A stretch of DNA of 64,000 nucleotides from Lamellibrachia satsuma (GCA_033239005.1 BSQZ01000002.1:3439001-3503000), one strand, 5' to 3'; counted from the first letter of the stretch, positions 34,373 through 46,345 are shown. Notes: generated by a model not told the origin, from the letters alone. Numbers and translations: made by a program.

Positions 34373-34513
34373 AGGGAGGGAGGGAGGGAGGGAGGGAGGG
34401 AGGGAGGGAGGGAGGGAGGGAGGGAGGGAGGGAGGGACGGACGGACGGACGGACGGACGGACGGACGGACGGACGGACGGACGGACGGACGGACGGACGG
34501 ACGGACGGACGGA
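34373..34513. repeat. (GGGA)n followed by (GGAC)n
   Basis: About 16 GGGA tetramers turn abruptly into about 20 GGAC tetramers, which suggests one base change followed by expansion. The GGGA part is G-quadruplex or triplex prone. Confidence 0.97.
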
Positions 34514-34530
34514 TTCAGTGAAACAAGGAG

Positions 34531-37500
34531 GCGGGGAGGCAATGAAGCAGAGAAGCGAGGAGGTAGGAATGCAAATATGCAGGGAAGCAAGGAGGCGGGG
34601 AAGCAATGAGGTACGGTTCAAAGAGGCAAGTGTTCCCAGCATTCGTTCAAAAGAAGGGCAATAATTCACCGTAAAAGTGCTGATGCCGATAGCGGCCGAA
34701 TCAGTTCAGATGTGTCTAATATGTTAAGGGTACGACAAGTTACTTGTTGAGGTTGATTGCGGAAACTGTTTGGTTGTGTAGAATATAATAACTGATTTAT
34801 CTGAGGTTAGAATTCAGGATGACCCGCCGGACAAAAGACCCATAGGCCACACATCATAGTTCAGTGAAATGACGTGCTGGAGAAAAGTCCTTTTAATACG
34901 ATTTACGTTCACATGTTTTACCGAAAGCATGAATCTGACTGCTATACCTGCGTGTATAGTAGCATTTTCCTGTAATGAATACTTCTTTCCTGTTTTCATC
35001 TATTACCCTTATATTTGGGTTTTTCTTCCTTTAATTGAAGCTCCTCCACCCGCCATTTAACCCGCATCCTATCACCTCTTCCACTTTCTCCAATCAGTGT
35101 GTTACTTACACCTGCCGCAACCTCGATTGCACGTCATCCTTCCCTCCACCCTTCCCTCCTCATAGTTGTGCGTAGCGATGCGTGACGCCGGTCAGTGAGG
35201 CGAGACGCTGGCCATTGATTAACTAAATAATTGTCCTCGCATGAGTTGTACCGACGTCCAGAAATATCACGACATTGTATACTTCGCGAGGAAGACAGTC
35301 ATGAAGGGTAAACAAGTAGTTGGGGACTCTGGTATTCACCCAGGATGTAGACTGCTATCTGTCACGGTCTAATGCGTTCAGGAGAAGAAATCATGATAAC
35401 CCAGATAACCAGCGCGGGACATGACGTCGACACGAGGGCGAATGTAGGGTGGAGAGAAGGATCAAGGGAAAGATGGTGGGAATAATGGAAGGAAGTAAGT
35501 TTGGAGGGAACGCTGGAGGTAGGACGATGGGAAGGATGGAGGAAGTAAGTTTGGAAGGAAATATGGAGGGAAAGACAAAGGAAAAGATGGAGGGTAGGAT
35601 GAATGGAACGACGGATGGAAGAATGGAAGAGTGAATGGAGGGAAGGTGGAGGGAAGGATGGAGGGAAAGGTACAGGGAAGTGTGGAGGGAAGGGTGGATG
35701 GAAGTGTGGATGGAAGGATGGAGGGAAGGTGGAGGGACGATGGAAGGAAGTGTTGATGGAAGTGTGGAGGGAAGGGTGGATGGAAGTGTGGAGGGAAGGG
35801 TGGAGGGAAGTGTGGAGGGAAGTGTTGATGGAAGTGTGGAGGGAAAGATGGAGGGAAGTGTGGAGGGAAGAATGGATGGAAGTGTGGAGGGAAGGGTGGA
35901 TGGAAGTGTGGAGGGAAGTGTGGAGGGAAGTGTGGATGGAAGTGTGGAGGGAAGGATGGAGGGAAGGTGGAGGGACGATGGAAGGAAGTGTTGATGGAAG
36001 TATGGAGGGAAGGGTGGATGGAAGTGTGGAGGGAAGGATGGAGGGAAGTGTGGAGGGAAGGGTGGATGGAAGTGTGGAGGGAAGTGTGGAGGGAAGTGTT
36101 GATGGAAGTGTGGAGGGAAGTGTGGAGGGAAGTGTTGATGGAAGTGTGGAGGGAAAGATGGAGGGAAGTGTGGATGGAAGTGTGGATGGAAGTGTGGATG
36201 GAAGTGTGGAGGGAAACATAGAGGGAAGGGTGGAGGGAAGCTTGAATGGAAGGGTGACTCCGATAGATAAATACCAATTTCATTATTTCTTATTTAAACT
36301 CAAACAAGTAGTTGGGGACTCTGGTATTCACCCAGGATGTAGACTGCTATCTGTCACGGTCCAATGCGTTCAGGAGAAGAAATCATGATAACCCAGATAA
36401 CCAGCGCGGGACATGACGTCGACACGAGGGCGAATGTAGGGTGGAGAGAAGGATCAAGGGAAAGATGGTGGGAATAATGGAAGAAAGTAAGTTTGGAGGG
36501 AACGCTGGAGGTAGGACGATGGGAAGGATGGAGGAAGTAAGTTTGGAAGGAAATATGGAGGGAAAGACAAAGGAAAAGATGGAGGGTAGGATGAATGGAA
36601 CGACGGATGGAAGAATGGAAGAGTGAATGGAGGGAAGGTGGAGGGAAGGATGGAGGGAAAGGTACAGGGAAGTGTGGAGGGAAGGGTGGATGGAAGTGTG
36701 GATGGAAGGATGGAGGGAAGGTGGAGGGACGATGGAAGGAAGTGTTGATGGAAGTGTGGATGGAAGGGTGGATGGAAGTGTGCAGGGAAGGTGGAGGGAC
36801 GATGGAAGGAAGTGTTGATGGAAGTGTGGAGGGAAGGGTGGATGGAAGTGTGGAGGGAAGGGTGGAGGGAAGTGTGGAGGGAAGTGTTGATGGAAGTGTG
36901 GAGGGAAGTGTTGATGGAAGTGTGGAGGGAAAGATGGAGGGAAGTGTGGAGGGAAGAATGGATGGAAGTGTGGAGGGAAGGGTGGATGGAAGTGTGGAGG
37001 GAAGTGTGGATGGAAGTGTGGAGGGAAGGATGGAGGGAAGGTGGAGGGACGATGGAAGGAAGTGTTGATGGAAGTATGGAGGGAAGGGTGGATGGAAGTG
37101 TGGAGGGAAGGATGGAGGAAAGTGTGGAGGGAAGGGTGGATGGAAGTGTGGAGGGAAGTGTGGAGGGAAGTGTGGGTGGAAGTGTGGATGGAAGTGTGGA
37201 GGGAAACATAGAGGGAAGGGTGGAGGGAAGCTTGAATGGAAGGGTGACTCCGATAGATAAATACCAATTTCATTATTTCTTATTTAAACTCATTCAATTC
37301 TGTAATAGAAAACGAATGTTGAACTTGTTAAATACGTAGTAATTCGAGTAAATTAGTGACGGAATCCAAAAAAGTGCACGATGACAAAGAACATTCCGAT
37401 GCCAAGTTTTTTTCTAAAGTGTATTCTAAGATGAGTTACTCTTCTTCCTGTTTACATTGGAGGGAGGGGGAGGGGGATGGAGGGAGGGGGAGGGAGGGAG

Positions 37501-39060
37501 GGGGGAGGGACGGAGGGACTCAATGAAGCAGGGAGGCGGGGAGGCAATGAAACAGAGAAGCAAGGAGGTAGGAATGCAAATGTGCAGGGAAGCAAGGAGG
37601 CGGGGAAGCAATGAGGTACGGTTCAAAGAGGCAAGTGTTCCCAGCATTCGTTCAAAAGAAGGGCAATAATTCACCGTAAAAGTGCTGATGCCGATAGCGG
37701 CCGAATCAGTTCAGATGTGTCTAATATGTTAAGGGTACGACAAGTTGCTTGTCGAGGTTGATTGCGGAAACTGTTTGGTTGTGTAGAATATAATAACTGA
37801 TTTATCTGAGGTTAGATTTCAGTATGACCCGCCGGACAAAAGACCCATAGGCCACACATCATAGTTCAGTGAAATGACGTGCTGGAGAAAAGTCCTTTTA
37901 ATACGATTTACGTTCACATGTTTTACCGAAAGCATGAATCTGACTGCTATACCTGCGTGTATAGTAGCATTTTCCTGTTATGAATACTTCTTTCCTGTTT
38001 TCATCTATTACCCTTATATTTGGGTTTTTCTTCCTTTAATTGAAGCTCCTCCACCCGCCATTTAACCCGCATCCTATCACCTCTTCCACTTTCTCCAACC
38101 AGTATGTTACTTACACCTGCCTCAACCTCGATCTCACGTCATCCTTTCCTCCACCCTTCCCTCCTTGTCTCCGTCCCTTCCAGTCCAAGTATCGCCGCCT
38201 GTGGCGACCTCACGCTACATAGTTGTGCGTAGCGATGCGTGACGCCGGTCATTGAGGCGAGACGCCGGCCATTGATTAACTAAGTAATTGTCCTCGCATG
38301 AGTTGTACCGACGTCCAGAAATATCACGACATTGTATGCTTCGCGAGGAAGACAGTCATGAAGGGTAAACAAGTAGTTGGGGACTCAACCTCTACCCCAG
38401 GACGTAGATTGCTATCTGTCACGGTCCAATGCGTTCATGAGAAGAAATCATGATAACCCAGATAACCAGCGCGGGACATGACGTCGACACGAGGGCGAAT
38501 GTAGGGTGGAGAGAAGGATGAAGGGAAAGTTGGTGGGAATAATGGAAGGAAGTAAGTTTGGAGGGAACGCTGAAGGTAGGACGATGGGAAGGATGGAGGA
38601 AGTAAGTTTGGAAGGAAATATGGAAGGAAAGACGAAGGAAAAGATGGAGGGTAAGATGAATGGAAAGACGGATGGAAGAATGGAAGAGTGAATGGAGGGA
38701 AGGATGGAGGGAAAGGTACAGGGAAGTGTGGAGGGAAGGGTGGATGGAAGTGTGGAGGGAAGTGTTGATGGAAGTGTGGAGGGAAGGTGGAGGGAAAGAT
38801 GGAGGGAAGTGTGGAGGGAAGGGTGGATGGAAGTGTGGAGGGAAGTGTGGAGGGAAGTGTTGATGGAAGTGTGGAGGGAAAGATGTAGGGAAGTGTTGAT
38901 GGACGTGTGGAGGGAAGGTGGAGTGAAGGTGGAGGGAAATATAGAGGGAAGGTTGGAGGGAAGCTTGAATGGAAGGGTGACTCCGATAGATAAATACCAA
39001 TTTCATTATTTCTTATTTCAACTCATTCAATTCTGTAATAGAAAACGAATGTTGAACTTG
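34531..39060. repeat. Nested tandem duplication with purine-rich minisatellites
   Basis: A block U (34531-35310) is followed by purine block P1 (35311-36302), P2 (36303-about 37330), a second U (37536-38367) and P3 (38368-about 39060). P1 and P2 are offset by 992 bases, and U copies by about 3.0 kb. Inside P blocks, 12- to 16-base units such as TGGAAGTGTGGAGGGA repeat with GGATGGAAG variants. The plus strand of P is nearly free of C for about 800 bases. At 36300 the breakpoint joins 'taaactca' to 'aacaag' with short homology. The second U has a 54-base segment (38166-38219) that the first lacks. Long frames in all directions are artefacts. Confidence 0.9.
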
Positions 39061-39323
39061 TTAAATACGTAATCATGCTGCCTGTGGTAATAATTCGAGT
39101 AAATTAGTGACGGATTCCAAAAAAGTGCACGATGACACAGAACATTCCGATGCCAAGTTTTCTAAAGTGTATTCTAAGCCCTCTTTCATGGCGATGGCGA
39201 TTCTACTGGATTCCAATGAGCATTGGTGAATTCGGAAAACTTTGTGAACGTTTCTGGGTGAGATGTCATCACAAGCTCCCATCAAATCCAAATTCGTTAG
39301 GTACATGTATGTAACACATAAGG

Positions 39324-39860
39324 ATGGATGGATATCGCCTACCGCCTCCGCCGGTGTTCCTAGCAACACCGGGCGATCCACCGGTGCCGTGGACTCGGTG
39401 GTTGTCGACTTTCGAAACTTACCTAATGGCAAGCGGCCTCGACGGGGCCAACGTCACGGCTGCACGGCGTCGAGCTATCCTGGTACATTGCTTGGCGATA
39501 GAAGGCCAGAGAATAGTTCCGTCCCTGACGGAGACGGACATATGTGCGACCGCCGTAACTGCACTACGGAATCATTTCGGCCCAAAACGAAGTGTCGTAA
39601 TGGAACGGTGTACATTTCGACAACGGGAACAACGCCCCGGGGAAAGTATACATGAGTACATTGCTGCATTGCACGAACATGTAGCTAACTGCAACTTCGG
39701 TCAGCTGTCGGATGACCTGATTCGCGACCAGCTGATCGAGAAAACGAATAAGCCCAGAGTTAGGGAGCGAATTATAATGGAGCCTGATACGCTCACTTTA
39801 GAGAAAGCTATCACACTGACGTCCCGTATTGAGGTTGCCGTAAACGAGTTTCAGCATTAA
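39324..39860 (+). CDS. gag: Gag-like protein of a Ty3/gypsy-type element
   Basis: A 178-codon frame starts at ATG 39324. It has a Pro-rich N-terminus ('LPPPPVFLATPGD'), then an alpha-helical capsid-like segment with 'FETYLMASGLDG', 'FRQREQRPGESIHEYIAAL' and 'LIRDQLIEKT', which is characteristic of retrotransposon gag. After the stop a zinc-knuckle-like 'CGNCGYSSHATDNAKCPA' occurs in a separate frame at 40003-40056. It packages element RNA in active relatives. The element here is internally deleted. Confidence 0.75.
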   Translation: MDGYRLPPPPVFLATPGDPPVPWTRWLSTFETYLMASGLDGANVTAARRRAILVHCLAIEGQRIVPSLTETDICATAVTALRNHFGPKRSVVMERCTFRQREQRPGESIHEYIAALHEHVANCNFGQLSDDLIRDQLIEKTNKPRVRERIIMEPDTLTLEKAITLTSRIEVAVNEFQH

Positions 39861-39989
39861 AAAATCAGAGACACGGGCCACAGACAGTACCAAGTTTGAA
39901 ACGCGTAGGGTTCAAGCGGCCCGGACGAAGTCTCAATACTCTGCGGCAAAGCTGAACAGGAGAACACACACTGGCACCAACACTCGGGT

Positions 39990-40660
39990 ACAAGTGCCGT
40001 GTGGCAACTGTGGTTACAGTTCACACGCGACAGACAACGCGAAATGTCCTGCCAGGGCGAAAACTTGTGCCGATTGTGGTAAAAAATTAATCACTTTGCG
40101 AACAGTTGCAGATCTTCCAGAAAGGGGAGTGCCGTCGGTCAAATACAACAGCCTAATGAATCTCCACCGTTTGTACTCTCGGTGAATGCAGTAACCAGTT
40201 CAAAACATGCAGTCTGCATCTGGCTGACACAATGGTGACACTTATTATTGACATTGGAGCGAAAGTGTCGATATTGAACTACTTTCTTTATCGGAAGCAC
40301 TTCTCCGGGTACCCCTTGCATCCGCCTGTGGGAACTTTGTCAACATACGACAGTAGTGAAATTCCATTGGAGGGAATGGTACATCTACCAGTCACATACC
40401 AGTCAGAAACCATCCAGAATTTTCCATTCTATTTCACCCGAAGTTTCGAAGAATGGCGTCATTATTCAATCTGATATGTTGACATTGTTTCAGCATTTCC
40501 CTCAGTGTTCACAGGTTTTGGGAAAATTGCCAAGTTTGTTCACCGTCCCCGAGTTAAACCGGAAGTTACACATGTGTCACAAGGTTTGCGTCGCCTTCCA
40601 TTCTCTGTACGTGAGGAAGTATCACGTGAGATAGATGAACCGTGTAAGTCGATGACAGAT
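39990..40660 (+). pseudogene. gypsy nucleocapsid, protease and pre-RT remnants
   Basis: Pieces in shifting frames are a CCHC-like knuckle (40003-40056), a retropepsin strand 'LIIDIGAKVSIL' where the usual Asp-Thr/Ser-Gly is Asp-Ile-Gly (40244-40280), and 'FVHRPRVKPEV' with 'QGLRRLPFSVREEVS' (40535-40630), the segment just before reverse transcriptase. Immediately after this the sequence jumps to a fragment found near the integrase, so the reverse transcriptase and RNase H are gone. It cannot transpose by itself. Confidence 0.65.
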
Positions 40661-40784
40661 GACTGTGTAATGGAAGTCGAGTTGGACAACTTCGTCACAC
40701 CACTCGAGTTGAAGGCTGCTTCTTCCACTGATGTCACATTGACGCAAGTCCGTCACTTCATCCAGACTGGTTGGCCCCGGCACC

Positions 40785-41484
40785 AACCTGCTGGATTGGA
40801 AACTTACTTCGGCTGAGAGACGAACTTTCTGTGTTCGATGACGTCTGTGGGTCGAGTGGCATTTGTGCTGTCATCCCTACGTCACGCCAACAGCAGGTAC
40901 TGCACATGGCCCACGAGGGTCATCCGGGGATCGTACGAACTAAGCAGCGATGTCGCAATACCGTATGGTGGCCTGCAATTGATCGCCACATCGAAACTTT
41001 CCTCAGAGACTGTGAAGGTTGTGCAGTGTGTGAAAAATATTTGAAGCCAACACAACCACCACTTCAACCCATACCTTGGCCTGAGAAACCATGGCAACAC
41101 ATTCAGATCGACATTTTCGGTGAGGTACAGGCTGCACCACTCAGTCAAAGATTTCTCGTTGTGGTACACGATGTCCACTCGAAATGGCTAGAAATAGCTG
41201 CAACCAGAACGGTGACGTCTTCCGCCATCATTCAGATCCTGAAAGAACTGTTTTCTCGATGGGGAATACCCGAAGTTCTGCAAATCGACAACGGACCACA
41301 ATTTGTGTCATACGAATTCGAAATGTTCCTGCAGAAACTCGGCATCGAACACCGGCGCAGCGCATGGTATAACCCTCAATGCAACGGAGGAGGGCGAATG
41401 TGTTGTGTTTGCTATGACCCTTTAATTGACAAGCGACGTCACGAGCCTCGGTTTGAGAGCTTGACGGGGCTCCGCCATGTTTGA
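40785..41484 (+). pseudogene. gypsy integrase, truncated
   Basis: The frame opens 'CWIGNLLRLRDELSVFDDVC' and shows an HHCC zinc region ('HMAHEGHPGIVRTKQRCR', 'CEGCAVC'), then the integrase core with Asp in 'QIDIFGE', Asp in 'LQIDNGPQF' and a C-terminal strand 'YNPQCNGG'. The catalytic Glu region that should follow ('..VER..') is replaced after 41390 by unrelated sequence that ends at 41484. The upstream frame (40505-40816) overlaps it with a shift. No flanking long terminal repeat pair was found. 41395-41560 could be a remnant of one. Confidence 0.75.
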
Positions 41485-41489
41485 CATTA

Positions 41490-41935
41490 AACAAGAGTGT
41501 GTGTTGTTTACCAACGTGTTATGTTCAGTTTTACATAGGTCCTGACATAACAGGACGGTAGACTTCAATTTCCGGTAATTAAATAGCCTGGTAGAACCAT
41601 GTTGTTGATCGTAGCAGTATTTTCTTCCTTTAACTACATCTGGCGCTGTGTCAATGATATGTTCACTGACTAGGAATCCTTTTTTTCGAAATGAGAGAGT
41701 ATTTAGCAACATAAAATGTAATCTAGTTCGCCTTGTGAATATGTGCACGGGAGACAGGTTGTTGACACAGGCTCCAGTTCCCCGGCAGTGTATTCAGGCC
41801 TGTTGTTTGTGACAATATTGGTTTGATTTTTCTGTTGTGGTACCTGCCTGGTGCAAGAAAAGAAGCAGACCTGGTCAATGAAGGATAGAGACCAAACCTG
41901 CAAGGAAGTCTTCACCCTGACAGCGGATCTCTAAC
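41490..41935. other. No gene seen; possible retroelement 3' flank
   Basis: A short palindromic CCTGACATAACAGG sits at 41540. There is no matching copy before 39324, so an LTR cannot be asserted. Confidence 0.3.
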
Positions 41936-41937
41936 AC

Positions 41938-42325
41938 TAAAATCAACATTGGATGCTGGAATGTGAGAACTCTGCTTCAGCCAGGAAGGCTGACTGAATG
42001 CATCAATACAAGATTAGCCTTGTAGGCATGACGGAGTCCTGGTGGACTTCAACTGGGAAAAGAACACCAACTACTGGAAACACTATACTTTGATCAAACA
42101 GACAGGACAACCAACATCGACAGAGAGTAGCTTTGATCATCCAGAAGAAGTCAAAAAGCACTATTCTTGAAAAGAACCCAATAAACGACTAAACGACTTC
42201 TTTAATGGTAGACTCAATGAGAGATTTAACTCCATGTTTATCAAAATGTTATTGGTATCATGTTACACAACTTCCGAGGAAGTAGAGGAAGACGACAAAG
42301 ACACCTTCATGATGTACAAATTTAG
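41938..42325 (+). mobile_element. Decayed LINE endonuclease fragment
   Basis: Plus-strand frames read 'INIGCWNVRTLLQPGRLTEC', 'LVGMTESWWTSTGK', 'ALIIQKKSKSTILEKNPIND' and 'RFNSMFIKMLLVSCYTTSEE' with stops and shifts between. These are the successive motifs of an apurinic endonuclease domain of a non-LTR element of the type often annotated as craniofacial-development-protein-2-like. It is probably unrelated to the CR1-like copies. Confidence 0.7.
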
Positions 42326-42529
42326 TGATTTATCAAAATTAGTTTGTAGCTGCTAGTCCCCAACTAAAACTAGAACAAAGTAAATCACTAATTAAAATCA
42401 CCACTGATAGCTAGATAATACAATCTTGTGGTACTAAGATACCGCAACTAGGCCATCTCACCATTTAACATTAATTTATTTCTGAAATATTTGAAATATC
42501 CCCATGCGCTTTGTTGCACTGTGCTTGCA

Positions 42530-43986
42530 TTATGTAAAAATATGTGCGATACCTTTGTAAAATTGTTTCGGTGATATGCAGTGTTTCTTTGACCAAAATT
42601 CTGAAATGGCTGGTACCGTCTCCTTTCTGTTAATGTTATCGTTCGCATGACGACACATGTTACAAGCAATAGATTTGCCGGGTACGCCCCTGTAACATGA
42701 ATAGCTTTTCTTCAATCGAAATATTCATTGTATAAAGTATCGTTCTTATCCAAAACCTTAAGATATTTTGCAAGTTCATATGGAGATTTGAAATCTTTGA
42801 CATTGATGTAAGAATGTTTGGGTAGGTACTTTTCATAATCGGCTCCACCCAGCACAATCGGAACGACGTCTTGCTGCATTGGTCGCCATCATTTTTCTGT
42901 GATGTACTCAGAGCACAGACTGTTCTCAAAGGCTAAGTAAAACTTGTAAGTTCTGCGTATTAGAGTGCGACACGATGTATCGCTCTCGGAGCACGACAAT
43001 GTTCCACACTCGCCATATATATCGACCTCAATGTAACGTTTCAGTAACGTTACATAGTCGTCCCTCTTGCTCTGAGCATGGCAATGTGATATCATCCAGG
43101 CAACTAGTCGGCTCTTTCCCGCTGATCGGTTATACGAAGAATAAATGTGCTCCTTAGAGAGCCACGGAGCGGAGTCTGCTGACGCCCCGTAAAATGTGTG
43201 TATGTATGCAGTGATGCTGCTCCGGTCTTGTTCAATGGTCGCTAGGTTTGGTAGGCACACACCGTAAGGTGCAACAATTTCAGCGTTACTTGTATAGGCG
43301 TATGTTATATTGAACCATGAATCGTAAGGTTTTAGATCAAATTTGGCTCTTAATGGCGCTTCTCTTTCGAAAAACAACCATTTTTGATGGGGAAGCCGGT
43401 ATCTTGGCATTTGTCGTTTGCGTGTTACGTAGAAAGGGTGGATTAAAATGATATCGCTCGTGCTGTACATTGTTTTGTCTTCAGTATATTCGCAAGGAAT
43501 AGGCGTATCGCAATCGTTAAACACTTCGCGACCCACATTGGGAAACCAATGAGGCGACGTAACATACTTCGACGTCCAACGAAGCATTCGAATCACTTTC
43601 TTCCCTTCTGCCTCGACGGTAGGACTGAGTTGACTCGAGGCGTTGTTTACCTTTAGTTTCCAGTCGATCGTTTGTACGTTTGTTTCAGGCGTACATTTAC
43701 CACCAAGTTCGAAGAGCGCCTGAAGTATTTTCTTTAATGGACGTTTCCTTCGTCGAAGTAGCTTCGTAACAAATGCTGTTCCTTCTGTTCTGTTTAGAGA
43801 TGTGTTGTTGTGTCGCAAGTAAAACACGTCTAATAACCTGTTGAGTTTCTGCTTGTCGTATGACAACATTTTGTCGACAACATTCTTCTCATCAGGTTTC
43901 TGGCTTGGCGGCAATGGAATGGTTGACTTAGGTCCCAATTTAATGGCGACTTGAACAATAACTATCGTGACGAAGACGAATACCAT
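42530..43986 (-). pseudogene. GT10 alpha-1,3-fucosyltransferase, one stop and one frameshift
   Basis: An intronless minus-strand frame from ATG 43986 begins MVFVFVTIVIVQVAIKLG, a short signal anchor suited to a Golgi type II protein. It then reads through a variable stem to the catalytic region: 'HQKWLFFEREAPLRAK', 'AWMISHCHAQSKRDDYVTLL', 'IDIYGECG'-like 'VDIYGECGTLSC' and 'YKFYLAFENSLCSEYITEK'. This last is the donor-binding signature of family GT10. TGA at 42889 interrupts it, and the same frame goes on 'WRPMQQDVVPIVLGGADYEK'. Near 42715 one base is lost (TTCGATTGAAG), and the C-terminus with its 'CNMCRHAN' cysteine pair resumes in the next frame to 42530. Active relatives move fucose from GDP-fucose to GlcNAc. 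This copy is a pseudogene unless the two lesions are base errors. Confidence 0.85.
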
Positions 43987-43999
43987 CCCAAGTACAATG

Positions 44000-44750
44000 C
44001 GGAAGAAATAAAACCACTACGATAAATGACAATATTTATTGTCTCCAGATGACGCCATAAGAGATTAACATACACACGTTCAAAACAGGAATGTATCCAG
44101 TATAACATGTATAGTGTAACATCAAGTAATATAAATGCCATGTTTAGACCTACTAATTGCATAAGTCATGCAACTATACGTAAAGTAAAAGTAAAATTTG
44201 GCTTGTAATATAACAAACCATGACAGCAGCAAGTGTGTATGCATAAGTAAGGAATAAACAGAAAACAAGAAAACATTTCTCGAAATATAGATTCTAATAC
44301 TGCAGGAAATGACAGCTACAAAATTAAAGCCGATGAAGGCGATACATAAATGTGTACGTTGTGGCCTTGAGGTCGGTCCTGTGTCCTTTATGGACACACA
44401 TACGGAATACATATATACAAAATAATACATCTAATATATGAATGTTAAATCAGACGAGACATGCAGGGTTTACCGTTGAAAGCAGTGCACGTTCGTGGGC
44501 TTGGACATTGCGACGTCTGGCGTGGTAGCGGAACATCAATCAAACAAATCCATTGTCTGCAGTAAGAAAACAAAAATATATGACAACATTCTTCACAAAG
44601 GTATTGCAGAGAGAATAATTATTGGAGAACATAGTGCTTAGTGTCATAACCCTTCCCATACGATACGATATGGTAAGGAGTGATACAGCACAATACCTTA
44701 TGATGCGACGAACCAGACTAACTATTAAATGTCTGCTCAAACACTGTCAA
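44000..44750. other. No feature seen
   Basis: This is the upstream flank of the fucosyltransferase. I find no TATA-box, exon or repeat that can be defended. Confidence 0.4.
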
Positions 44751-44760
44751 CATGAGGATA

Positions 44761-44935
44761 AACACCTTAAAGCCCGCCATACACACCTTAAAGCCCGCCA
44801 TACACACCTTAAAGCCCTCCATACACACCTTAAAGCCCACCATACACACTTTAAAGCCCGCCATACACACCTTAATGATCGCCATACACACCTTAAAGCC
44901 CGCCATACATACCTTAATGATCGCCATATAGATAC
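44761..44935. repeat. 21-bp minisatellite, eight copies
   Basis: The unit is CTTAAAGCCCGCCATACACA plus C, with two copies reading CTTAATGATCGCCATA. The unit is divisible by three, so frames on both strands stay open (LKARHTH on plus, MAGFKVC on minus). There is no other coding sign. Confidence 0.95.
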
Positions 44936-45689
44936 CGATTCTTCAGTTGCCAACATGTTGGCGACTACTTTTACACTTGGTAACTAAATGTCGTCGTTAT
45001 GTGTGTGCTCTCCACCAACAGTTGGCAACACTTTTTTGTGGACATCTGGCATTTGAAAATCGGTCGGCCGACAGTTGGCCAATAGGTAGTTTTCGGCAAA
45101 CAAATTTATGGCGATTAAAAGTCGTTATGTGCATGGAGGCCTTAAAGGGAATAACAACAACGCACTAACAAAAATGCTTTTCCGGTGTGTACACAAAGTT
45201 TAATATTGTATGTACTATATGCCAACAGATAAAAAATTACAGAAACTGTTCTTTATAGATGTTTAATGCGTCTCACTCACGTAAAATTCGAAGTTAATGA
45301 GATGGGCTATCACGTGGTTTTGTGACGTAATTTGGGACATTCGTTTAAATTCAGTCAGTGATTTCTATGCACTGCGTCAGCATAGTTTCACTATGGGAAT
45401 TTTTCAGAATATAAAATAAAATGTAACGATTTCCAACCGCTAACGGCAAGTGATACCGCAGAATAGTCTTCAAATTCGTTTTTTTTCGGAGCAGTTTAGC
45501 GACACCAGTAGCCTTCGGCATCGATCGTTTTGGGGAGACCGGGACTAGTTGTTGCAATTTTCAGTTAAAGTAAAGTTTTGGTGAACAGTATTTTAGATGA
45601 ATTATTTCTTTCAACGTATACATTAAATTTATTATTCGTGTTAATAAAGAGTACTATACCATTGATATTCCATACTGTAGCTAGGTAGA

Positions 45690-46345
45690 TATGTGATGTT
45701 TCCCAGGCGCGGTCGACTGTAACAACTAGCCCAATAAGAAGGGCACGTTGTTACATCATACGGGGCACGTTGTTACAGCAAAGAAAGCGTGTTTCGCAAA
45801 GCAAGTCACTCATACATGTTACTGTTATTACATTAATTGGATTATACACACTTATACATCTTATACACAGTGTGCATAACAATGTAGGTGTTCACAGCTT
45901 CATATATTAAGATTTCCATTTTTAGTTACCAAAGAGCACTCATTCCCCGGATTCTTACATAACAAACAATTGTGAATGGAATATGAATTATTGAATGGAG
46001 TAGGAAATAGCGAATGAAAATATATATGTAATGCGACTTCTACTTGATTGAATAATACACACACGTTCGCACTCACGCAATCGCGCACTCGCGCACTCAC
46101 ATCCACATTTCAATGAATCGTGCAATATTTTTTAATTCCTCAAATAGGGCTATGCAATATGAATTTAAGAAGATTGAACAACATTGCCACCCAAGACAGA
46201 AATAAAACAGATGGCAAGTGAACAAAGAAGCCATTGGCTTATCGAGAAACTAACCATTTGTCATCTATGCGTAACCCACCCTTCTGAGATACTTGTTGAT
46301 GTTGTTTGACGCTGCTAGCATTAACAATACCGGTTATAAACGAAG
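45690..46345 (+). repeat. Inverted-repeat arm 1
   Basis: This arm matches the reverse complement of 51015-51700 over about 0.65 kb. Shared words include 'acgttgttacatcatacggg', 'ttattacattaattggatta', 'acaatgtaggtgttcacagc' and 'tctacttgattgaat'. It ends at the same LINE 3' UTR piece (46160-46320, 'gaagccattggcttatcgag'). Because the LINE remnant is part of both arms, the arms were copied after that LINE inserted. Confidence 0.8.

Noticed and set aside
35362..37273. Long frames on both strands (up to 296 codons) rich in His/Pro/Ser or Gly/Glu/Val
   Set aside because: They are artefacts of the purine minisatellite. Composition follows the repeat unit in every frame.
39073..39432. 119-codon minus-strand frame
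   Set aside because: It overlaps the start of gag antisense and the duplicated flank. No domain is visible.
41395..41560. 3' LTR of the gypsy-type element
   Set aside because: No matching sequence upstream of gag, and TG..CA ends cannot be paired.
44747..44987. Open frames on both strands over the 21-bp array
   Set aside because: The unit is a multiple of three, so open frames are automatic. No start, splice or domain support.
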